NCBI GenBank assembly: GCA_038123735.1
Contig: JAYPAP010000067.1
Span: forward strand, 1 to 18,370
Direction: 5' to 3'
DNA from: REDI01 sp038123735
GTDB lineage: Bacteria > Myxococcota_A > UBA796 > GCA-2862545
Length of the DNA stretch: 18,370 nt
Under the pieces are notes generated by a model. The model did no database searches and had not been told where the DNA came from. It worked only from the letters and a program-made list of their open reading frames with translations. A program made the translations under genes and the position numbers. Below are positions 14,181-18,370 of this stretch, piece after piece (within the stretch, counting starts at the first letter, position 1; every line of letters starts with the position of its first letter).

Positions 14181-15188
14181 TCAAACGGAAAAGCTAGGAT
14201 CGATATGCGTTTTGATCAACTCACGGATCTCTGTCACCGATAGGAATCGCTCATTTGAGCCTGAGTCGTAGCAAAACCCAGGTTCCACTGGAACAGCCTG
14301 GTGATGGGCACATGCGGTCTCACGGGAGTAGGCTGCGATTGTGGGCAAGATGACGTAGTGTTCGCCGCGGTCCAGGGTGTTGTAGCTATCAGACGCGGTG
14401 ACCATCTCCTCGTGGATCTTCTCTCCAGGGCGAATGCCAATCACGGGGTGGTCGCACTCTGGCCCGATGGCCTCCGCGACATCCCCGATACGATAGCTGG
14501 GGATCTTAGGCACAAAAATCTCTCCGCCGAGCGCTTCGCTCAGGGCGAGGAACACCATATCGATGCCATCTTGGAGGCTGATATTGAAGCGGGTCATTCG
14601 CGGGTCGGTGATTGGCAAAACACCGGATTTGCGCCGGTTTAAGAAAAATGGAATAACGGAACCGCGGCTCCCCATCACGTTGCCATATCGAACGACGGAG
14701 AAGCGAGCATCACGACTCCCCCGCACGTTGTTCGCCGCAATAACAAGCTTATCCGCGCACAACTTGGTGGCACCATAGAGATTGATCGGTGCGGCGGCTT
14801 TATCGGTGCTCAAAGCCACGAAGCGACTCACCCCGGTCGCGAGCGCCGCATCCACCAAATTTTGAGTACCCAAGACATTGGTTTTCACAAACTCGAATGG
14901 ATTGTACTCGGCCGCGGGGATCTGCTTCAGGGCGGCAGCATGCACCACGATGTCGATTCCATCGAGGGCACGAAGAAGGCGCTGGTAGTCTCGAACATCT
15001 CCTAAAAAGTACCGAATCTGCGGATATTTTGAGTTCGGGAACTGCTGGGCCATCTCGTATTGCTTCAGTTCATCCCGGCTATAGACCACCAGTCGGCGAA
15101 TCCCGGGGCACCGCTCGAATACTGACTCCACAAAGGCACGGCCGAAGGAACCCGTTCCTCCAGTGACCAGCATGGCCTTTCCTGTCAT
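14181..15188 (-). CDS. pseB: UDP-N-acetylglucosamine 4,6-dehydratase (inverting), PseB-like
   Basis: From the ATG at 15188 the protein has 335 residues, matching the family length. It is an extended SDR enzyme with the NAD(P)-binding GGTGSFG motif close to the start, then VYSRDELKQYEMAQQF, GDVRDY, HAAALKQIPAAEYNP and STDKAAAPINLYGATK. These carry the Asp-Lys pair and Tyr (Tyr-X3-Lys) of the active site. It converts UDP-GlcNAc to the 4-keto-6-deoxy altrose epimer, the first step to pseudaminic acid. The start is uncertain: an in-frame ATG at 15236 adds 16 residues with no good ribosome site, a TTG at 15212 has GAGG 5 bases upstream, and the 15188 ATG gives the best fit to family N-termini. Divergent from the M28 peptidase gene, and first of the leftward pse pair. 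Confidence 0.92.
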   Translation of the reverse strand: MTGKAMLVTGGTGSFGRAFVESVFERCPGIRRLVVYSRDELKQYEMAQQFPNSKYPQIRYFLGDVRDYQRLLRALDGIDIVVHAAALKQIPAAEYNPFEFVKTNVLGTQNLVDAALATGVSRFVALSTDKAAAPINLYGATKLCADKLVIAANNVRGSRDARFSVVRYGNVMGSRGSVIPFFLNRRKSGVLPITDPRMTRFNISLQDGIDMVFLALSEALGGEIFVPKIPSYRIGDVAEAIGPECDHPVIGIRPGEKIHEEMVTASDSYNTLDRGEHYVILPTIAAYSRETACAHHQAVPVEPGFCYDSGSNERFLSVTEIRELIKTHIDPSFSV

Positions 15189-15369
15189 CCAATCCAGCTC
15201 ATTCGTCTTCAAGGGCGCCTCGACCTGATGCCCCATGGTACCGGCTACGGACCTGCAAGGGCTAGGGACCGTACGATATCGGCTGGAAGTAGCGCACCTA
15301 AAGCAATGGCTATCGTTCCCTTTGACGGCGAATCCCGATGCGGTAATTCAGGTTGTTCCGGAGATGACC

Positions 15370-18204
15370 ATGCGCCTGACTTCTATCCTCTTGATTCTTG
15401 CTGCGTGCGGCGGCGAAACTTCCAGTTCGTCCCTGCCCTTTTCCCCTGAGACGTGTTTTGCCGACCTGGCCACCGCCCTCTCCACGGATGCCATGGAAGG
15501 CCGCGGTTTAGGAACCGATGGCCTGACCAAGTCCGCCTTGCTGATCGAAGACAAAATGAAAGCGATCGGATTGGTTGGCGGTGTTGATGGTGCATACCGC
15601 CAGGCCTTTACGGTGCAGACGGGGGTGACCCTCGGTGATGGAAATGCCCTAGCCCAAGATGGCGCCGCGCTGCGCGTTGCGGAGGACTTCACACCGCTCG
15701 GATTCTCTTCGTCGGGGACGGTCTCGGGACAGGTGGTCTTCGTCGGGTACGGCATCAACGCGAAGTCGTTGAACTACAACGACTATGCGGATGTGGATGT
15801 CGGCGGCAAAATCGCCCTCGCCCTCCGGTTTGAGCCTCAAGAAGATAACGCGGAGAGTCCGTTCAATGGCCGGCGGCCTAGTCATCACTCCGACATGCGA
15901 CGTAAGGCGATGGCTGCTCGCGAAGCGGGTGCGGCGGCTCTGATACTCGTCGCTCCGGCGAGAGACACCGATGAGCCAGACACCCTCCCCATCCTGCGCC
16001 TAGACGGACCCATATCCGATGCCGGGCTGCCCGTGGTGCAGGTCACCCGGGCCGTTGCTGAGCGCTGGCTCGGTGGCGACGGCTTGGTGCTCGAGGAAAT
16101 CCGTTCGGCCATCGACAAGGATCTGCAACCGCAGTCCAAGCTGCTCTCGACCACCGTGGAGCTCACTACCGACCTCAAGACCACCACAGCGACCGCCGAG
16201 AACCTGATTGGGCTTCTGCCGGGTAAGGGATCTCTGGCCGCTGAAACCGTGGTGATTGGCGCCCATTATGACCACCTCGGTCATGGCGGGCGTGGCTCTC
16301 GGGCCCCCGACAGTGCCGACATTCACAACGGCGCCGATGACAACGCATCAGGCGTTGCCGCCATGTTGTGCAGTGCAGAAGCGATCGCTGCGAATCTGAA
16401 AAGCGACGATCATCGAACCATCGCCTTCATGGGATTCTCCGCGGAAGAGGTCGGACTTGGTGGTTCGGCATGGTACGTCGAACACCCGGTTCAACCCATC
16501 GAGTCGATCGCTGCAATGATGAATCTCGATATGGTGGGTCGCGTGCGCGATAACAAGCTCTCCGCCCTCGGCTCAGACACCGCGCCCGAGTGGGAGCCTA
16601 TCCTGAGCAAAGCCGGTGCGGAAGCCGGACTCACGATGACGCTAGGCGGCGATGGCTACGGCCCCTCTGACCACATGTCGTTCTACAAAAAGGGCATTCC
16701 CGTCGTTCACTTCTTCAGCGGCCAGCACGATGAGTACCACACCCCCGCAGACGATGCGGACCTCCTCAATATGCGAGGTGGCGCGCAAGTTATTCAAACA
16801 CTCACCGCCTCCGCCGAGGCCCTGATTACGGCTCCCGAGAGGCCGACCTACGTCGAACCTCAGGGCGGCCCAGCGATGAGTGGAGACTCTCGGGGATATG
16901 GAAGCTACCTCGGCACTGTTCCCGACTACACGACCATGGGGGCCAAGGAGGGTGGCGTTCTCCTCTCCGATGTTCGCAAGGATGGCCCTGCCGACCGCGC
17001 AGGCCTCAAGGGTGGGGATCGAATCGTCAAAATGGGCGATATCACGATTCACAACCTGTACGACATGGTATTCGTCCTGCGCGACAATCGTCCCGGAGAC
17101 ACGATCGACATCACGGTGATCCGTGATGAAAAAGAAGTTTCACTCACCGCAACCCTGAGCAAGAAACCATCCGGAGGCGCAGCGACGAGCGGCCATGGCG
17201 CCCTGAGCTGGAGCCCAACCGCGGGTAAAGACGCCTCTCATCTCTTGGATGAGCGCGAAACGCACCTATCCAACCTTCGACAGCTCACTTTTGGAGGCGA
17301 GAATGCCGAGGCCTACTGGTCTCCGGACGGCAGATCCCTCATCTTCCAACGAACGCCCCCCACGGGCGGCTGCGACCAGCAGTACATCATGAGCCTCGAT
17401 AGTGGCGAAGTCACCCGGGTCTCCTCAGGCGACGGCAGAACGACCTGCGGCTATTACATGTACCCCAAGGGCGACGACCTCATCTACGCGACTACCGAAG
17501 GCGGAAGCAAGGAATGCCCCGCACCGCCCGACCGTTCTCAAGGGTACGTCTGGCCGCTGTACGATACCTTCGACCTCGTGGTGCAGGACGGCGTCTCCGG
17601 GGAACCCAAGCCATTTCTCCCCTCCCCGGCCTATGATGCGGAAGCCACCGTGTGCTTCACCGACGGCAGAGTGGTGTTCACGTCCACCCGCGACGGTGAC
17701 CTCGAGCTGTACGTGGCCGATGCCGATGGCTCCAACCTGAAGCGCCTTACCTCGACCCCAGGCTATGACGGCGGTGCGTTCTTCACAGCGGATTGTGAGC
17801 ACATTGTATGGCGTGCATCCCGCCCGCAAGGTGAACAACTCGCGGACTACCAGCGTCTCCTGGAGCAGGGTCTGGTGCGGCCATCCGCGCTCGAGGTCTT
17901 CATCATGAAGTCCGACGGTTCGGATGTTCGCCAGCTCACTGATAATGGCGCAGCCAACTTCGGCCCGTATCCCTCAGTGGATGGGAAGCACATCATCTTC
18001 TCGAGTAATATGGGCGATAGTCCCCGGGAATTTGAGCTTTGGCGGGTACCGGTAGCCGGCGGCCAGCCAGAGCAGATCACCTTTAGTCCAGAGTTCGATG
18101 GGTTCCCGATGTTCTCTCCCGATGGCAAGCATCTGGTATTCGCGAGCAATCGCGGAGGCACCGACCGACAGACCAACCTGTTCGTCGCCAAGTGGGTGGA
18201 CTAG
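15370..18204 (+). CDS. M28 metallopeptidase lipoprotein with PA, PDZ and TolB-like propeller domains
   Basis: The protein has 944 residues from the ATG at 15370, which has GGAG 6 bases upstream and leads directly into a signal ending in LAAC (Cys13). Earlier in-frame ATGs at 15364 and 15235 are less likely. A probable PA-type insert lies at about 110-250. The M28 zinc peptidase domain (about 275-490) has all ligands: AHYDH (H299), GADDNASG (D323), SAEEVG (catalytic E359, ligand E360), NLDM (D387) and EYHTPAD (H457). A PDZ domain follows (about 528-597, with DGPADRAGLKGGDRI). The C-terminal 300 residues are TolB/PD40-like propeller repeats: RQLTFGG, WSPDGRSLIF, STRDGDLELYVADADG, KRLTSTPGYDGGAF, SDGSDVRQLTD, FSPDGKHLVFASNRGG. 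It is probably an envelope-anchored aminopeptidase whose PDZ and propeller domains bind substrates or partners. The specificity is not deducible. Confidence 0.93.
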   Translation: MRLTSILLILAACGGETSSSSLPFSPETCFADLATALSTDAMEGRGLGTDGLTKSALLIEDKMKAIGLVGGVDGAYRQAFTVQTGVTLGDGNALAQDGAALRVAEDFTPLGFSSSGTVSGQVVFVGYGINAKSLNYNDYADVDVGGKIALALRFEPQEDNAESPFNGRRPSHHSDMRRKAMAAREAGAAALILVAPARDTDEPDTLPILRLDGPISDAGLPVVQVTRAVAERWLGGDGLVLEEIRSAIDKDLQPQSKLLSTTVELTTDLKTTTATAENLIGLLPGKGSLAAETVVIGAHYDHLGHGGRGSRAPDSADIHNGADDNASGVAAMLCSAEAIAANLKSDDHRTIAFMGFSAEEVGLGGSAWYVEHPVQPIESIAAMMNLDMVGRVRDNKLSALGSDTAPEWEPILSKAGAEAGLTMTLGGDGYGPSDHMSFYKKGIPVVHFFSGQHDEYHTPADDADLLNMRGGAQVIQTLTASAEALITAPERPTYVEPQGGPAMSGDSRGYGSYLGTVPDYTTMGAKEGGVLLSDVRKDGPADRAGLKGGDRIVKMGDITIHNLYDMVFVLRDNRPGDTIDITVIRDEKEVSLTATLSKKPSGGAATSGHGALSWSPTAGKDASHLLDERETHLSNLRQLTFGGENAEAYWSPDGRSLIFQRTPPTGGCDQQYIMSLDSGEVTRVSSGDGRTTCGYYMYPKGDDLIYATTEGGSKECPAPPDRSQGYVWPLYDTFDLVVQDGVSGEPKPFLPSPAYDAEATVCFTDGRVVFTSTRDGDLELYVADADGSNLKRLTSTPGYDGGAFFTADCEHIVWRASRPQGEQLADYQRLLEQGLVRPSALEVFIMKSDGSDVRQLTDNGAANFGPYPSVDGKHIIFSSNMGDSPREFELWRVPVAGGQPEQITFSPEFDGFPMFSPDGKHLVFASNRGGTDRQTNLFVAKWVD

Positions 18205-18215
18205 GCGAGGCGCCT
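18203..18215. terminator. Small hairpin at the third convergent junction
   Basis: AGGCG-AGG-CGCCT forms a 5-bp GC-rich stem with a 3-base loop. It begins within the M28 stop codon and lies 23 bases beyond the end of the opposing partial gene. There is no T-run. It is weak but consistent with the hairpins at the other two convergent junctions. Confidence 0.3.
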
Positions 18216-18238
18216 GAGCCCATTCACCGAAGCGGTCA

Positions 18239-18370
18239 TCAGGAACCGATAATGCCCAAAACGGCCATATAATCCCAGATGTTGCCTACCCCCAAGAGCA
18301 TCAGGGGTGCGCCGAGCAATAGGTCGAAGAGCGCACCGCCCGCAATGATGCCCGATGCCACCGCGTAAGC
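18239..18370 (-). CDS. C-terminal fragment of a multispanning membrane protein, possibly OPT transporter
   Basis: An open - strand frame enters from the right edge and ends at TGA (18239-18241), giving the last 43 residues. It is strongly hydrophobic: AYAVASGIIAGGALFDLLLG, then APLMLLGVGNIWDYMAVLGI, then a short end. The SGIIAGGAL pattern resembles the conserved GLIAGE/SGLIAG segment near the C-terminus of oligopeptide transporter (OPT) family proteins, but this is a tentative match on a short stretch. It could equally be another polytopic protein. The start lies outside the window. It is convergent with the M28 gene, with 34 bases between stops. Confidence 0.6.
   Translation of the reverse strand, partial: AYAVASGIIAGGALFDLLLGAPLMLLGVGNIWDYMAVLGIIGS

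Noticed and set aside
15322..15349. TTGACG and TAATTC as a promoter for the M28 gene
   Set aside because: The -35 is good, but the -10 matches only two of six positions, and the leader would be very short. Not strong enough to annotate.
15235..15369. 45-residue extension of the M28 lipoprotein
   Set aside because: The extension would bury the signal peptide and lipobox. The ATG at 15370 has GGAG at 6 bases and gives a standard lipoprotein signal.

Overview
The window reads as a chromosomal segment of a Gram-negative bacterium with GC in the high 50s (judged by eye). It contains three lipoproteins with clear lipoboxes, two of which carry Asp-rich stalks (Ser-Asp or Thr-Asp). It also contains a eukaryote-like steroid 5-alpha-reductase, pseudaminic-acid genes, and large secreted or periplasmic beta-propeller and beta-helix proteins. 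Together these point to a myxobacterium-like or other former deltaproteobacterial lineage. That placement is inference from gene content, since there is no rRNA or other marker gene. There are no tRNA or rRNA genes, insertion sequences, phage genes or CRISPR arrays. Genes are tightly packed and no gene-free stretch exceeds 300 bases.

Layout. (1) 147-3436, + strand: a three-gene membrane-scaffold operon, made of an NfeD/YqiJ-like membrane OB-fold protein with a (GATGTC)8-encoded Asp-Val loop and two tandem, divergent flotillin (SPFH) proteins of identical length. (2) 3438-6594, - strand: a probable operon read leftward, starting with an alpha/beta-hydrolase lipoprotein, then a steroid 5-alpha-reductase-like membrane enzyme, then a beta-helix lipoprotein on a Ser-Asp stalk. 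(3) 6670-8878: a LysR regulator (-) divergent from a pirin and an NADPH-dependent FMN reductase (+). A perfect 14-bp palindrome lies in the shared promoter region, and a 10-N assembly gap hides the pirin start. (4) 8880-15188, - strand: pseB-pseC (first two steps of pseudaminic acid synthesis), then an unusual acetate kinase-PduL phosphotransacylase fusion, then a GT-C type membrane glycosyltransferase. (5) 15370-18204, + strand: an M28 peptidase lipoprotein with PDZ and TolB-like propeller domains. (6) 18239-end, - strand: the last 43 residues of a multispanning membrane protein.

How the genes may work together. The flotillin operon should build a membrane microdomain. The adjacent, convergent operon carries a steroid reductase homologue and a secreted esterase-like hydrolase, so sterol or isoprenoid-lipid handling near a raft-like scaffold is an attractive but untested idea. 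PseB/PseC and the GT-C enzyme suggest surface glycan synthesis. The AckA-PduL fusion would interconvert acetyl-CoA and acetate in one polypeptide with ATP formation. The strongest leads are this fusion, the steroid-reductase operon, the shared use of in-frame Asp-coding hexanucleotide repeats in three proteins of unrelated function, and the hairpins placed inside the ends of convergent genes that are separated by a single base.
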